Source: an uncultured Methanobrevibacter sp.
GTDB taxonomy: Archaea; Methanobacteriota; Methanobacteria; Methanobacteriales; Methanobacteriaceae
Reading direction: 5' to 3'
Length of the DNA stretch: 64,000 nt
Assembly (NCBI RefSeq): GCF_902770715.1
Contig: NZ_CACXTS010000009.1
Coordinates: forward strand, 1-64,000
The notes under the pieces are model-generated. The model ran no database searches and was not told where the DNA came from. It saw only the letters and a program-made list of their open reading frames with translations. Within the stretch, counting starts at the first letter, position 1. The number at the start of each line of letters is the position of its first letter. Position numbers and translations under genes: made by a program. Shown one piece after another: positions 18,312-27,494 of this stretch.

Positions 18312-19181
18312 TCAATACCTCTTTATAAGATTTAAAAACTTTAATCCTTTTTCTTCATAGGTGTTTTCCGCATTAGCACTTTCAATATACTTGCCTAAGT
18401 CTTTCAGATTTTCCATTCCAGAAAAGAAGTTTAAATCTTGAGTAAACAGTTTATTAATATGTGTTTTTAACTCAGATGTATTGTCAAACCTGATAAATCC
18501 TCTTTTTGGAGTGGTTTTACGAGTATTGCCGTGATTTAAAGGAAATGGATTTAATGACCAGAATCCTTGAATTATTCCTGAACTTTTGAGATAATCCGCC
18601 TTTTTGCAAAATCCATTGGACAATGGCGCATTACCTATAACAATTATTGGAATTTTAGAAGACTGTCCGTTGAAAACTCTAATATCTATGCATTTGCCTA
18701 TGGCCTTCAAGATTGAATCCGATCGTGTGAAACTTGGCTTTCCCTGGTGGGTTCTGAAATCGCCAATTTCTGTTAGCCTATTTGATTTTGCGTCATACTG
18801 CCAATTCCACACAATAGACATTTTAACTTCAAATATTACTTTTACTTCACATGGCTTTAAAATTTTTTTGTTGTTGTCTGCAATTACGATGTCCGCAGGA
18901 GAACGGGATGTAATGCCCAATGACGGAATTCTGGCTTGTTTTACAAGAAACAACCCTTCATCATCAATGAGATTGCCGAACAGATTGCAAACCCAATTTT
19001 CAGTGAACTCTCCAATCAGGGAATTGCGAGACTGCAACGTTGATTTTCTACCCCTATACCCTTTTGGCCAGTACGCCAAATAACGACCGTCATCGCTTTT
19101 GTAGAACAGTTGACTTGGAAACGCCCTGTCCATATTATTAATAAAAAATAATTTCTCTTGATTTTTATTCCATAATCTCAT
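18312..19181 (-). CDS. Probable type II restriction endonuclease
   Basis: Identified mainly by its place directly upstream of the methyltransferase. The protein (289 residues) has a PD-(D/E)XK-like core: SPADIVIAD, then CEVKVIFEVKMSI, in which D and the E-x-K pair would bind Mg. I choose the ATG at 19179-19181 because a TATA box (19204-19211) lies 23-30 bases upstream, implying a leaderless mRNA; the in-frame extension to 19235 runs through this promoter. I do not recognise the specificity family. Confidence 0.65.
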   Translation of the reverse strand: MRLWNKNQEKLFFINNMDRAFPSQLFYKSDDGRYLAYWPKGYRGRKSTLQSRNSLIGEFTENWVCNLFGNLIDDEGLFLVKQARIPSLGITSRSPADIVIADNNKKILKPCEVKVIFEVKMSIVWNWQYDAKSNRLTEIGDFRTHQGKPSFTRSDSILKAIGKCIDIRVFNGQSSKIPIIVIGNAPLSNGFCKKADYLKSSGIIQGFWSLNPFPLNHGNTRKTTPKRGFIRFDNTSELKTHINKLFTQDLNFFSGMENLKDLGKYIESANAENTYEEKGLKFLNLIKRY

Positions 19182-19203
19182 AATAAAAAATATAATTATT
19201 AAA

Positions 19204-19211
19204 CATATAAA
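19204..19211 (-). promoter_or_regulatory. Probable TATA box of the restriction-modification operon
   Basis: On the minus strand it reads TTTATATG, 23-30 bases before the ATG of the endonuclease gene. It implies that the nuclease is translated from a leaderless end and the methylase from an internal Shine-Dalgarno. Confidence 0.5.
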
Positions 19212-19313
19212 TATTTTATAAAAATATAAATACAATATTGTTCAATATTAATAAAATTTATTTCACCTTGTAAAAATGTATATACCACCAAAAATAAAAA
19301 TAACTTTGATTTT

Positions 19314-20231
19314 ATGTCATTTAATAAAAGCCAAATTGAAAAACTAGAAAAAAGCGGATACCGGTTTGTCGGTACACATGGTCATGCAGCCGTAAAAACC
19401 TGCCACTGGACTCGCCAAAGCATTGTAGATAAAGGAGTTTGCTATAAAGAGAAATTCTATGGAATCCAATCACATAGATGCCTTCAAATGTCTCCGGCAG
19501 TCCCTAATTGCCAACAGGAATGCGAATTTTGTTGGAGAGATTTAACTTATACCCAAACAGAATGGGAAGATGATGACTATGATGACCCTAAAACCATTGT
19601 AGATGGAGCTATCAAAGCACAGAACAATTTATTATGTGGCTTTTATGGAAATAAAAAGGCAAATAGAAAAAAACTAGAAGAAATTAAAAACCCTACCAAT
19701 GCAGCCATTTCCCTTGCCGGAGAACCTACACTCTATCCAAAAATCGATGAGCTGATTGGAGAATTCAACCGCAGGGACTTTACAACATTTGTAGTGAGCA
19801 ATGGCCAATGTGTCGACAGGTTAAGAAATCTAGAAAATGATCCATACCAACTATATCTTTCCTTGGATGCACCTAACGAGAAAATATTCAAAGAAGTTTG
19901 CAGACCAAGAATAAATGATGCTTGGAACAATTTAAACGAATCACTTGAAACATTAGCTAGTTTTAACTCCCGTACATGTATAAGAAATACCTGCGTTAAG
20001 GGAAGAAACATGGAACAGCCTGAAAAATATGCGGAACTGATTAAAAAAGCAGATCCCGATTTCGTAGAAGTCAAAGCATACATGTGTGTCGGCTCATCAA
20101 GAGAACGTTTGACATTGGACAATATGCCATCTTTTGATGAGGTAAAAGAATTTGCAAAAAAAATTGGTGATGAGTGCGGTAAAGAGTTAGTTAATGAATC
20201 TGAAATCAGTCGTGTTGTTCTGCTCGAATAG
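19314..20231 (+). CDS. taw1: tRNA 4-demethylwyosine synthase (Taw1), radical SAM
   Basis: Makes the tricyclic wyosine core on m1G37 of tRNA-Phe. The radical-SAM cluster motif is CQQECEFCW, Cys66-x3-Cys70-x2-Cys73. Cys30, Cys43 and Cys56 have the C-x12-C-x12-C spacing that binds the second Fe-S cluster of Taw1/TYW1. The 305-residue length is typical of archaeal Taw1, which lacks the flavodoxin domain of eukaryotic TYW1. Its 3' end overlaps the convergent flavoprotein gene by 26 bases. Confidence 0.95.
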   Translation: MSFNKSQIEKLEKSGYRFVGTHGHAAVKTCHWTRQSIVDKGVCYKEKFYGIQSHRCLQMSPAVPNCQQECEFCWRDLTYTQTEWEDDDYDDPKTIVDGAIKAQNNLLCGFYGNKKANRKKLEEIKNPTNAAISLAGEPTLYPKIDELIGEFNRRDFTTFVVSNGQCVDRLRNLENDPYQLYLSLDAPNEKIFKEVCRPRINDAWNNLNESLETLASFNSRTCIRNTCVKGRNMEQPEKYAELIKKADPDFVEVKAYMCVGSSRERLTLDNMPSFDEVKEFAKKIGDECGKELVNESEISRVVLLE

Positions 20232-20868
20232 CAATTCTTTTACCGATTTCAAATGCACTTTCTAAATCTTTTGGAAATTGTGTTTTGCGAATGTGCCTTC
20301 TCTCTTTTTCATCAAAAGAATCTGAAACATATCTTGAATAATCCTTAAATTGATATGTTTCATAAACATAGAGATGTTCAGGCTTAGAGAACATCCTCTC
20401 CAAACCCATTTCAAAGTGATCATGAAGGTCATGATATCCAATTTGATATGAAATCTCCTCTGACGCATTCATGGTGTAAATGTAAGCTAACGGCATCTTT
20501 TTATGTTCAACCGTTTCGGTTTTGCTGTATGCAACAAATGGAAATACGAATCTTTCCAAAAAGCATCTCATATTTCCAGTTACATCACTAAGGTAAATCG
20601 GTGATCCCAATATAATACCATCAGCCTGCACAATTTCATCCAGAATAGGTTTTAAGTCATCTTTTTGAACACATCTGCCATAATGCTTCCCATCTTTTAT
20701 TTTACATGCAAAGCAACTCTTGCATCCATGGAAAGGAAAATCATATAGGTTTACCCTTTCTGTCTCAGCATCAGGGAAAACTGATTTTACACCTTCTAAA
20801 GCTTTATCCAAAAGCTGTGCAGTATTACATTTTGGTCTTGGAGAACCATTAATGGCAAAAAATTTCAT
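20206..20868 (-). CDS. Iron-sulfur flavoprotein / NADPH-dependent FMN reductase-like
   Basis: A flavodoxin-fold redox protein of 220 residues. The N-terminal FFAINGSPRPKCNT is the FMN phosphate loop. A cysteine cluster GCKSCFACKIKDG...C (C-x2-C-x2-C-x10-C) resembles that of archaeal iron-sulfur flavoproteins, and ILGSPIYLSDVTGNMRCFLER is the second flavin-contact motif. The electron donor is unknown. It lies at the end of the sucC/kor operon, one base after the sucC region boundary, and overlaps taw1 tail to tail. Confidence 0.8.
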   Translation of the reverse strand: MKFFAINGSPRPKCNTAQLLDKALEGVKSVFPDAETERVNLYDFPFHGCKSCFACKIKDGKHYGRCVQKDDLKPILDEIVQADGIILGSPIYLSDVTGNMRCFLERFVFPFVAYSKTETVEHKKMPLAYIYTMNASEEISYQIGYHDLHDHFEMGLERMFSKPEHLYVYETYQFKDYSRYVSDSFDEKERRHIRKTQFPKDLESAFEIGKRIAIRAEQHD

Positions 20869-21987
20869 TTATCTCCCTTTCGCTTTTAATTCATTGCAAA
20901 TCTCAACCGCTTTTTTAGCTGCTTTTTCCATAGAGGTTTCATATGGAATTCCAGCTTTTTCCAAGATTTCCTGACCTTCTTTTTCATTAGTACCAGTTAA
21001 TCTGATAACGATTGGAACATCACGTTTAACATGCGCTAAAGCTGCGATAACACCTCGAGCAACATCATCCGCTTTAGTAATTCCGCCTAAAACATTTAAA
21101 AATACTACTTTAACAGGGTCATAGTTTAATACAATGTTTAAAGCCTGATTGATGATTTGTTCTGAAGCTCCACCACCAATATCCAAGAATGTTGCCGGTT
21201 CGCCACCATTAAGCTTAATCATATCCATTGCAGTTAAAGTCAAACCTGCACCGTTACCAATAACAGCAATGTCACCATCCAATTGAACGAAATCAACCGC
21301 TTTTTTCTTATAGTGCATTCTTTGAACCAAGTCCTCATGTCTGTATAATGAATCGTTTTCAACAACCAATTTAGCATCGGCAGCAATGAGGCCATCCGGT
21401 GTTAAAACTAGAGGGTTAATCTCGGCAGTATCGGCATCATATTTTGTAAATACCTTATACAATTTCCAGATTATATCTCCCATCGGAGAAATCAAATCGG
21501 ACGGAACTTCCATTTTGCGTGCAACTTCACGTGCTTCGTATGGTAAAAATTCAAGCAAAGGATTTGGATAGTATTTTATAATCTTTTCAGGGTTTGTTTT
21601 AGCTAAGTTTTCAATTTCAACCCCACCTTCCTTACTTGCTAAAATTACAGGTCTTCTTGCACCTCTATCAACTGAAACGGTTATGAAAAATTCATGCAAA
21701 ATTTCAGCTTTTTCTTCAATTAACAAATGGTTTACTTTTTCGCCCTTAATTTCCATTTCTAAAATTTCACTGGCGACTTTTAAAGCTTCCCCAGGGTTAT
21801 TTGCAAATTTGATACCGCCTGCTTTACCTCTACCACCGGTTAAAACTTGCGCTTTAACAACTACAGGAACGTTCATCTCTGAAGAAATGGCCATGGCCTC
21901 TTCAGGATAATTTGCAACATGCCCTTCTAAAAGTGGAATGCCTTCCTTTTGAAAAATTTGTTTTGCTACACTTTCAAAAAATCTCAT
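20869..21987 (-). CDS. sucC: Succinyl-CoA synthetase beta subunit
   Basis: The nucleotide-binding subunit of succinate-CoA ligase. It is 372 residues with an N-terminal ATP-grasp domain (PVVVKAQVLTGGRGKAGG) and the C-terminal CoA-ligase part FLDIGGGAS and NVLGGITKADDVA. The alpha subunit (sucD) is not in this window. It is the next gene after korC in the same direction, so succinyl-CoA formation and its reductive carboxylation to 2-oxoglutarate are coexpressed, as expected for the partial reductive TCA route of methanogens. Confidence 0.95.
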   Translation of the reverse strand: MRFFESVAKQIFQKEGIPLLEGHVANYPEEAMAISSEMNVPVVVKAQVLTGGRGKAGGIKFANNPGEALKVASEILEMEIKGEKVNHLLIEEKAEILHEFFITVSVDRGARRPVILASKEGGVEIENLAKTNPEKIIKYYPNPLLEFLPYEAREVARKMEVPSDLISPMGDIIWKLYKVFTKYDADTAEINPLVLTPDGLIAADAKLVVENDSLYRHEDLVQRMHYKKKAVDFVQLDGDIAVIGNGAGLTLTAMDMIKLNGGEPATFLDIGGGASEQIINQALNIVLNYDPVKVVFLNVLGGITKADDVARGVIAALAHVKRDVPIVIRLTGTNEKEGQEILEKAGIPYETSMEKAAKKAVEICNELKAKGR

Positions 21988-21995
21988 TATAACAC

Positions 21996-22544
21996 CTATT
22001 CCGCTAGAGCATATCCTGCTTCAAAGGCACTGATATTCTTCTCTTCGGTTCCTGCAGGAACACTGACTTCAATAGCCTTAATAGCTGCTTCTTTGGATAT
22101 GACTCCAGTAATTTTTGTAATTGCCCCTACCATAACAATGTTTGCTACGATTTTAAGACCGATTTCATCTGTAGCTGTTTTGGTAGCAGGAGCTTCATAA
22201 ACTTTAATATTATGCTCTTCAATATAATCCTTAACATCTTCAACATCAGTTGTTCCAGGATCAACAATTAAAGTTCCATTATCTTTTAAATCCACAATAT
22301 ATTTGATTAGAGCTTCATTAGACATTGCAACTAAAATATCAGGACTTTGAACTTTTGGATAATCAACTTTTGTATCGCTGATTACAACTTCACATTTGGA
22401 AGCTCCACCACGAGCTTCAGGACCATAAGATTGAGTTTGAACAGCTTCTTTACCGTCAAAAAGGCTTGCAGACTTACCTAAAATAATACCTGCAAGAATA
22501 ATTCCTTGACCTCCAAATCCACAAATTCTAATTTCAGTTCTCAT
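21996..22544 (-). CDS. korC: 2-oxoglutarate:ferredoxin oxidoreductase gamma subunit
   Basis: The 182-residue gamma subunit with the family N-terminus EIRICGFGGQGIILAG and YGPEARGGASKCEVVIS. I set the ATG at 22542-22544 because GGTGG lies six bases upstream; the longer reading starts with the GTG inside this signal. It is in the order korD-korA-korB-korC-sucC. Confidence 0.93.
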   Translation of the reverse strand: MRTEIRICGFGGQGIILAGIILGKSASLFDGKEAVQTQSYGPEARGGASKCEVVISDTKVDYPKVQSPDILVAMSNEALIKYIVDLKDNGTLIVDPGTTDVEDVKDYIEEHNIKVYEAPATKTATDEIGLKIVANIVMVGAITKITGVISKEAAIKAIEVSVPAGTEEKNISAFEAGYALAE

Positions 22545-22553
22545 TTTATCCAC

Positions 22554-23417
22554 CTATAACTCTGTCTCATATGCGGAATTGATAAGAGTTCTCTTACCAA
22601 ATTTCTCTACACTAATTTTGTCAACATTCTCTGTGAACTCGTCTCTTTGGGTATTTGCAAATTCACCCACGACAATTTTACCTTCCAATTCTTTTGGTCT
22701 CATCCTATCGGCAGCTGATTTGAATACTGTATTGGCTTTCATGACTGCTGCCATTGCAGTAGGAGTCTTGAGTTTGTTTTTACGACCAAAATAAGTTGGA
22801 CATTGGGTTGCAACTTCAATAAATGAAAATCCTGGATTTTTTAATCCGTCCTTAATGGAAGTTACCAAATTTTCAATTTGAACAGTTGTCCATCTTGCAG
22901 AATAAGTTGCTCCGGCAGCTGCAACAAGTTCTGCTAATTTAAATGGAGCATCTTGATTACCATAAGGAGCTGTGGTTCCAAAACTTCCTTTAGGAGATGT
23001 AGGACTAATCTGACCACCAGTCATTCCATAAATATTATTATTGATACAAATAACAGTTAGATTAATGTTTCTTCTAGCTGCATGAATTAAATGATTACCA
23101 CCAATGGAAGCGGCATCACCATCACCGGTGAATACAACCACGTCCAAATCCTTATTGGCTGTTTTCAAACCGGTTGCAAAGCTTAACGCCCTTCCGTGAG
23201 TAGTATGTAAAGAATCGCAATTCAAATATCCTGGAATTCTTGAAGAACAGCCGATTCCAGAAACCATTGCAATGTTATCGAAATCCATTTCCGCCTTTTC
23301 CATTGCAGCTAAAAATGCATTTATAATAGCACCATTTCCACAACCTGGGCAGAAAATGTGAGGTAATCTGTCTTCTCTTAAATAAGGGAGAAATCTATTT
23401 TGTTTTCCTTCAGACAT
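22554..23417 (-). CDS. korB: 2-oxoglutarate:ferredoxin oxidoreductase beta subunit
   Basis: The thiamine-pyrophosphate subunit, 287 residues. CPGCGNGAI near residue 19 contributes cluster-type cysteines. The TPP/Mg motif is GDGDAASIGGNHL, followed by INNNIYGMTGGQ. ATQCPTYFGRKN near the C-terminal third is typical of Kor rather than Por beta subunits. It is tightly packed between korA and korC. Confidence 0.94.
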   Translation of the reverse strand: MSEGKQNRFLPYLREDRLPHIFCPGCGNGAIINAFLAAMEKAEMDFDNIAMVSGIGCSSRIPGYLNCDSLHTTHGRALSFATGLKTANKDLDVVVFTGDGDAASIGGNHLIHAARRNINLTVICINNNIYGMTGGQISPTSPKGSFGTTAPYGNQDAPFKLAELVAAAGATYSARWTTVQIENLVTSIKDGLKNPGFSFIEVATQCPTYFGRKNKLKTPTAMAAVMKANTVFKSAADRMRPKELEGKIVVGEFANTQRDEFTENVDKISVEKFGKRTLINSAYETEL

Positions 23418-23418
23418 T

Positions 23419-24537
23419 TTAGTTTCCTCCTATTTCATCAATTTTCTCTAATATTTCATCAGGAGTAGGTAATAAACCTCCAATGACGCCTAACAGATGA
23501 ACATTCTTATCTTTGACAACACGGTCAACTTCATAATACATTTGACCTAAATTCATTTCCACAACAATGACATCACTTGCATTTGCTGTCAATTCTTTAA
23601 TTTGCTCTTCTGGGAAAGGCCATGGAGTGTCAATTTTGATATATCCCACTTTTTTATCTGTTTTGTTTACTGCTTCAACAACAGACCTGACAGGGGCTCC
23701 ATAAGAAACAAGGACAATGTCAGCATCGTCACAGTTTTCACTTCTTACTGAGCAGATTTTATCCCTGTTATTTAAAACCTTATCACAAATTCTTTGGATA
23801 AGCTTATCATGGGTTTCAGGTGTGTTTGTATCCGGATATCCTCTTTCATCATGAGTCAAACCGGTAACATGTATATTGAATCCATCACCGAATGCTGGCA
23901 TTGGAGTGGTTCCATTTTCAATATTTTCAAACGGCAAATAATCATCGCTTTTTTCTGGCCTTACTCTAGCGACGATTTCAATATCATCATCCACAATAAT
24001 TTTTTCTCTCATATGCCCAATAACCTCATCGGCCATTACAAAAACAGGCACTCTGTATTGTTCAGCTAAATTGAATGCTTTAATTGTAAAATCAAAGAAT
24101 TCCTGAACGCTGGATGGGGATAATGCAATTGGTTCATAATCACCATGTGAACCCCAACGAGCCTGCATCATATCACCTTGTGCGGCCATAGTCGGTTGAG
24201 CGGTTGAAGGGGAACCTCTTTGAACATCAACAATTACGATTGGAGTTTCGCTCATAAAGGCATATCCAATATTCTCTTGCATCAATGATATGCCCGGACC
24301 GGATGTTGCGGTCATTGCTTTAGCTCCACCCCATGAAGCACCAATGATGGCGCCTGCGGAAGCTATTTCATCTTCCATTTGAACAAAAGAACCTCCAACC
24401 TTAGGCAATTCACGGGCTAAGGTTTCAGCAACTTCTGTGGATGGAGTAATAGGATAACCTGCAAAGAATCTGCATCCTGCAGCTATTGCTCCTTTAGCAC
24501 ATGCTTCATTTCCTTGAATAAAAAATTCTTCAGCCAT
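23419..24537 (-). CDS. korA: 2-oxoglutarate:ferredoxin oxidoreductase alpha subunit
   Basis: The catalytic partner subunit, 372 residues, starting with FIQGNEACAKGAIAAGCRFFAGYPITPSTEV. This N-terminus, with GYPITPS and the later ATSGPGISLMQE, is characteristic of KorA. With korB, korC and korD it forms the enzyme that carboxylates succinyl-CoA to 2-oxoglutarate with reduced ferredoxin, the last step of the incomplete reductive TCA pathway to glutamate. Confidence 0.94.
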   Translation of the reverse strand: MAEEFFIQGNEACAKGAIAAGCRFFAGYPITPSTEVAETLARELPKVGGSFVQMEDEIASAGAIIGASWGGAKAMTATSGPGISLMQENIGYAFMSETPIVIVDVQRGSPSTAQPTMAAQGDMMQARWGSHGDYEPIALSPSSVQEFFDFTIKAFNLAEQYRVPVFVMADEVIGHMREKIIVDDDIEIVARVRPEKSDDYLPFENIENGTTPMPAFGDGFNIHVTGLTHDERGYPDTNTPETHDKLIQRICDKVLNNRDKICSVRSENCDDADIVLVSYGAPVRSVVEAVNKTDKKVGYIKIDTPWPFPEEQIKELTANASDVIVVEMNLGQMYYEVDRVVKDKNVHLLGVIGGLLPTPDEILEKIDEIGGN

Positions 24538-24547
24538 TTTCTAACAC

Positions 24548-24814
24548 CTACTTTTTCCCCTTTGTGAAATTAGGATTAAAGTTAATATCATTGTCTTCAT
24601 TCATCCACCAATTTTCAGGCAAGTCAACTGTGATTGCTTGATCAGGACATGCAATCTCACAAGTACCGCATTTTGTACAACGTTCTTCAAACTTGACGAA
24701 TGGCAATTGTACTCCTTTTTTATTAACTTCAGGAGATATTGCATATACGTTTTTATAACACATAAATAAACAAAGATGACATCCTTTACACAAATTTTCA
24801 TCAATAATAATCAA
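24548..24814 (-). CDS. korD: 2-oxoglutarate:ferredoxin oxidoreductase delta subunit (ferredoxin)
   Basis: An 88-residue protein with two 4Fe-4S motifs, CKGCHLCLFMC and CTKCGTCEIACP. It supplies electrons to the KorAB active site. It starts with TTG at 24812-24814 behind AGGAGAT with six-base spacing. It is the first gene of the kor operon and is divergent from the fumarate hydratase gene; the 136-base gap is AT-rich and must hold both promoters. Confidence 0.92.
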   Translation of the reverse strand: MIIIDENLCKGCHLCLFMCYKNVYAISPEVNKKGVQLPFVKFEERCTKCGTCEIACPDQAITVDLPENWWMNEDNDINFNPNFTKGKK

Positions 24815-24950
24815 TTTTTAATCTCCTAATAATTCTATGATAACTTAATCTAGAATGTATTATATTTATGTTAATAAACATTTAAATATCTTATTAAAAA
24901 TCATGATAAATTCAAAAATATTAAAATTATTAAAATATTAATATTAAAAT

Positions 24951-25442
24951 ATGAAGCACTTGACTACACCAATTTCCGATGAGGACTTGAAACATCTCCA
25001 TGTAGGGGATCAAATCAGCATTTCCGGGACAATATATACCGGACGTGACGCAGCACTTCCCCAACTTGTTGAATCAATAAAGAAAGATGAAGTTCCATTT
25101 GATTTGAATGGAAGCGTCATCATGCATACCGCATTTAGCGAAGCGGGGATAGCCCCAACAACAAGCAGCAAAGTAGAAATCGAATCAACAATCCCGTTTT
25201 TAAGTGAAAATGGTGTTAAAATTCACATTGGAAAAGGAATGTTAAGTGATAAGACAATTGAATCATTGAAAGAAAACAATTCTATTTTTGTAATAACACC
25301 GCCGGTTGCGGCATTGCTTACAAGTAAAGTTTGTGAAAAAAAGTGTGTTTTATTTGAAAATGAAGGCATGGAAGCCATGTTTGAATTAAAAGTAAAAAAT
25401 ATTCCTGGAATTGTAGCAATCCAGGATGGAAAAAGTATTTAA
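24951..25442 (+). CDS. Fumarate hydratase class I, beta (C-terminal) subunit
   Basis: The small subunit of the two-subunit Fe-S fumarase. It is 163 residues with the beta-fold motifs GTIYTGRDAALP and GKGMLSDKTIE, and ends in a typical GVAIQDGKS-like segment. It converts fumarate and malate in the partial reductive TCA pathway, in line with the divergent kor operon. The alpha subunit is not in this window. No Shine-Dalgarno precedes the ATG, so it may be leaderless. Confidence 0.9.
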   Translation: MKHLTTPISDEDLKHLHVGDQISISGTIYTGRDAALPQLVESIKKDEVPFDLNGSVIMHTAFSEAGIAPTTSSKVEIESTIPFLSENGVKIHIGKGMLSDKTIESLKENNSIFVITPPVAALLTSKVCEKKCVLFENEGMEAMFELKVKNIPGIVAIQDGKSI

Positions 25443-25451
25443 GAAAAAGAC

Positions 25452-26186
25452 TTATTCGTCTTCTTCTTCATCGTTGGATTCTTCTCTTTTTTCGAATTCA
25501 TCTACGAAATTAACTTTGGTAATTTCTTCGATGTTATCCCAGATGTCTTTAGCTATTCTGAATCTTGCAAAGGTAATGTCCATGTAAGATTGTTGGTCGA
25601 ATTTAGCCATTTCATCTAATTTGATGTTTGCTACGCCATCAACAATGTCGATTTCGGTTTTTTCAATGTCAACATTAGGGTTGGAGTAGTGTAACTCAAT
25701 CATACTTTTGATTTTGTCTGCTTCATCTTCGATGATTTCATCTACTTCAACATCATAAATTAAGTCTTTTCCTGCTAACTCATGGTTAAAGTCAACTTTT
25801 ACTCTTCCACCGTTTACGGTTAATATTCTACCAGTTGCACCTTCAGATTGGATTCTCATACCAGGAACAGGAGTCATGCCTTGTCTTTTGAATTCTTTCA
25901 TAGGCACTAATTGAATCATTTTAGGATCTCTTGGACCGAATGCATTGTCTGAATCAACTTCAACATGTTTGGTTTCTCCTTCTTCTAATCCAATGATTGC
26001 TTCTTCAATAGCAGGTAATAAGTGGTTTCCACCTACAACAATAGGAATTGCTTTGTAAGTTTTGTTCTCTTCGAAAATTCCAGCTTCTTGTGCAATTTCA
26101 TCATAAGTAGTATCGAATACTTCATCAGTTTCTTTGACTTTACCAGTAAAATTTACTCTTACAAAATCTCCGTTATCTACAGCCAT
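25452..26186 (-). CDS. FKBP-type peptidyl-prolyl cis-trans isomerase (long archaeal form)
   Basis: A 244-residue cytoplasmic folding factor. It has an FKBP domain with an inserted IF chaperone flap ([11 protein letters not shown], then [14 protein letters not shown], and [15 protein letters not shown] closing the domain). A further C-terminal domain of about 90 residues ends in an acidic tail [17 protein letters not shown] sequence. GGAG precedes the ATG. It is convergent with the fumarase gene and divergent from DUF763. Confidence 0.93.
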   Translation of the reverse strand: MAVDNGDFVRVNFTGKVKETDEVFDTTYDEIAQEAGIFEENKTYKAIPIVVGGNHLLPAIEEAIIGLEEGETKHVEVDSDNAFGPRDPKMIQLVPMKEFKRQGMTPVPGMRIQSEGATGRILTVNGGRVKVDFNHELAGKDLIYDVEVDEIIEDEADKIKSMIELHYSNPNVDIEKTEIDIVDGVANIKLDEMAKFDQQSYMDITFARFRIAKDIWDNIEEITKVNFVDEFEKREESNDEEEDE

Positions 26187-26339
26187 AATAATTACGCTCC
26201 TTAATAATTTTGATTAAATAATTTGTTAATAAATATAACATTAATAATTATAGTAACCATTACTTATTAAAGTTTTGTTTATTACAAACGTTATTGTAAA
26301 AAATAAATGTTACTGAAAAAATTAAATCATTCAATGGAA

Positions 26340-26361
26340 AATACTTTTCAAACGCTCTTTC
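26340..26361 (+). promoter_or_regulatory. 22-nt element upstream of DUF763, shared with top6B
   Basis: The sequence reads AATACTTTTCAAA, then CGCTCTTTC. It matches 54856-54877 (before top6B) at 20 of 22 positions. In both places it lies just upstream of the TATA box, where archaeal activators bind. Confidence 0.5.
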
Positions 26362-26399
26362 TAAAAAGATAATATTTATTATAAATATAAATATAAATC

Positions 26400-27494
26400 A
26401 TGCAAAGAAGGGGAGCAGTCAATCTACCGCTACATGGAGGCCATCCTCCAAGCTGGTTATTTTCAAGAATGGTCAAGCTGTCAGGAGCTCTAGCCTCCGT
26501 CATAATTGAAGAGTACAGCTTAAACGAATTTTTGAATAGAATTTCCAACCCCTACTGGTTTCAGGCATTCTCATGTGTTTTAGGTTTCGATTGGCACTCC
26601 TCAGGAACAACCACAACCACACTGGGGGCATTGAAGGCATCTTTAAGTCCAGAGGAACATGGAATATATCTGACCGGAGGCAAAGGTGCAAAATCAAGAA
26701 AAACACCACAGGGAATCGAACATGCCGGAGAAGTGTTTAATTTAAAAACAAAAACAACTGAAAAGCTAATTGAAACAAGCAAATTATCTGCTAAAATCGA
26801 CAACTCCTGCATTCAGGACGGCTACACATTATATCAGCACAACTTCTTCGTTACCGAAAAAGGAGATTGGGCTGTTGTTCAGCAAGGCCTGAATGCTGCC
26901 AACAAATATGCTCGAAGATATCATTGGTTAGGCTCAGAAGTTGAGAAGCTACTGAATGACCCCCACAGCGGAATATCATGTGATAAAAAAACACCAAACA
27001 CATTAAACATGTCTTCAAAAGACAGCGAAGAAGCTCAAAAAATAAGTGTTGATTTAATCAACGATAACCCTAATCACTTAAGGCAATACTTCAAAAGAAA
27101 GGACAATCAAATGCTTCTGGAAGATTTCACAATGCCGGAACATCACCCAGTTTTGGACATGGACATTTCAGATAAGGAATTTGAAGTACTGACAAAAGCC
27201 TGGGAAATACAGCCTGAAAATTATGAAGAATTAATTTTGCTTCAAGGAATTGGTCCTAAAAAAATAAGGGCTCTGGCATTAATCTCCGATTTGGTGTATG
27301 GTGAACCGGCAAGCTGGAAGGATCCTGTAAAATACAGTTTCACACACGGAGGAAAAGACGGCTTTCCCTATCCTGTCGACAGGGACGTTTACGACAATTC
27401 AATCCAAACAATTAGGGATGCCATAGACCAGGCACGTTTAAAAAAAGATGAAAAATTAAAAGCCATTAAGAGACTGGACGATTTCATCTCTTAA
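26400..27494 (+). CDS. DUF763 family protein with a helix-hairpin-helix motif
   Basis: A 364-residue member of the DUF763 family, of unknown function. The N-terminal RRGAVNLPLHGGHPPSWLF and CVLGFDWHSSGTTTT are family hallmarks. A helix-hairpin-helix-like motif LLQGIGPKKIRALALIS starts near residue 280, which suggests DNA or RNA binding. The ATG lies close behind an AT-rich TATA-like stretch, so the mRNA may be leaderless. Its stop overlaps that of convergent trm56 by four bases. A promoter element shared with top6B hints at a link to DNA metabolism, but this is inference. Confidence 0.85.
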   Translation: MQRRGAVNLPLHGGHPPSWLFSRMVKLSGALASVIIEEYSLNEFLNRISNPYWFQAFSCVLGFDWHSSGTTTTTLGALKASLSPEEHGIYLTGGKGAKSRKTPQGIEHAGEVFNLKTKTTEKLIETSKLSAKIDNSCIQDGYTLYQHNFFVTEKGDWAVVQQGLNAANKYARRYHWLGSEVEKLLNDPHSGISCDKKTPNTLNMSSKDSEEAQKISVDLINDNPNHLRQYFKRKDNQMLLEDFTMPEHHPVLDMDISDKEFEVLTKAWEIQPENYEELILLQGIGPKKIRALALISDLVYGEPASWKDPVKYSFTHGGKDGFPYPVDRDVYDNSIQTIRDAIDQARLKKDEKLKAIKRLDDFIS

